NCBI GenBank assembly: GCA_027012915.1
Contig: JALUYN010000620.1
Span: 1 to 6,639, forward strand
Source: Cellvibrionaceae bacterium
GTDB taxonomy: Bacteria; Pseudomonadota; Gammaproteobacteria; Pseudomonadales; Cellvibrionaceae
Direction of reading: 5' to 3'
Length of the DNA: 6,639 bases
Of this stretch, positions 6,471 to 6,639 are shown piece by piece. Under the pieces are notes generated by a model that was given only the letters and a program-made list of their open reading frames with translations, made no database searches and was not told where the DNA came from. Position 1 is the stretch's first letter, and every line of letters starts with the position of its first letter. A program made the translations under genes and the position numbers.

Positions 6471-6639
6471 TCAGTGGACAGTTATCTTTGGTGTTTTGGA
6501 TTGAAGTGTGATTTTTGGGGTCACGCTCACCAGCGTTATCTCCCCTTCAAGGTCGGGGAATAACCCAACGCCCGAATAAAGCAGCACAACCGGCGAGCCT
6601 GTTTCCGTAAAGGTCGCAGTGCCAGCCTGTAATGCTCGG
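6471..6639 (-). CDS. C-terminal 55 residues of an unknown phage protein, 5' end outside the window
   Basis: The frame is open from the right edge to TGA at 6471-6473. It reads ALQAGTATFTETGSPVVLL and LFPDLEGEITLVSV, then a short internal duplication: TPKIT, a spacer LQSK, then TPKIT again, ending VH. Beta strands dominate. The reading frame lies directly before the 6461 gene, whose ribosome site overlaps this stop, so the two are likely co-translated. I do not recognise the protein. It may be a small member of the same virion-associated group. The start codon and total length cannot be seen. Confidence 0.7.
   Translation of the reverse strand, partial: RALQAGTATFTETGSPVVLLYSGVGLFPDLEGEITLVSVTPKITLQSKTPKITVH

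Overview
The window is the head and DNA-packaging module of a lambda-like tailed phage or prophage, read entirely from the minus strand (right to left). Gene order in the reading direction is: three small genes of unknown role (the first cut by the right edge), a structured non-coding gap, terminase small subunit, terminase large subunit (gpA type), a gpW-like head-tail joining protein, a lambda gpB-type portal, and a ClpP-type prohead protease that runs open through the left edge. This is the lambda order Nu1-A-W-B-C. The genes are tightly packed with short overlaps, as in one late operon. Composition is moderate GC with proteobacterial-style Shine-Dalgarno sites, so a proteobacterial (probably gammaproteobacterial) host is likely. 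No host gene, integrase, attachment site, tRNA or CRISPR is visible, so prophage and free phage cannot be told apart.

Right part (5542-6639): a truncated ORF, then two beta-rich small proteins that I can describe but not assign. They are followed by a non-coding gap of about 118 bp (5542-5659) holding a long imperfect inverted repeat. On the coding strand this contains GGGCGGCCACAT, which matches the lambda cosN core at 10 of 12 positions by hand alignment, in the same orientation relative to terS. This is a candidate cos site.

Middle (3025-5541): terS and terL overlap by up to 128 bp. TerL keeps the motif III/coupling region, a zinc-ribbon-like Cys set and the nuclease acidic residues, but its Walker A and Walker B segments depart from consensus. 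A textbook intrinsic terminator begins at the terL stop codon, unexpectedly inside the operon and just before gpW.

Left part (1-3024): gpW and portal are coupled by an ATGA overlap, and portal and protease overlap by 11 bp. The protease has a clear Ser103-His126-Asp177 triad. It continues past residue 235 into an Ala/Asp-rich scaffold-like section and then a region resembling protease/major-capsid fusion proteins. A strong internal ribosome site and ATG at 621 suggest a nested scaffold (or scaffold-capsid) product made in frame without the protease, like lambda C/Nu3. Together the genes form the packaging motor, the portal and joining parts, and the shell-assembly protease and scaffold.
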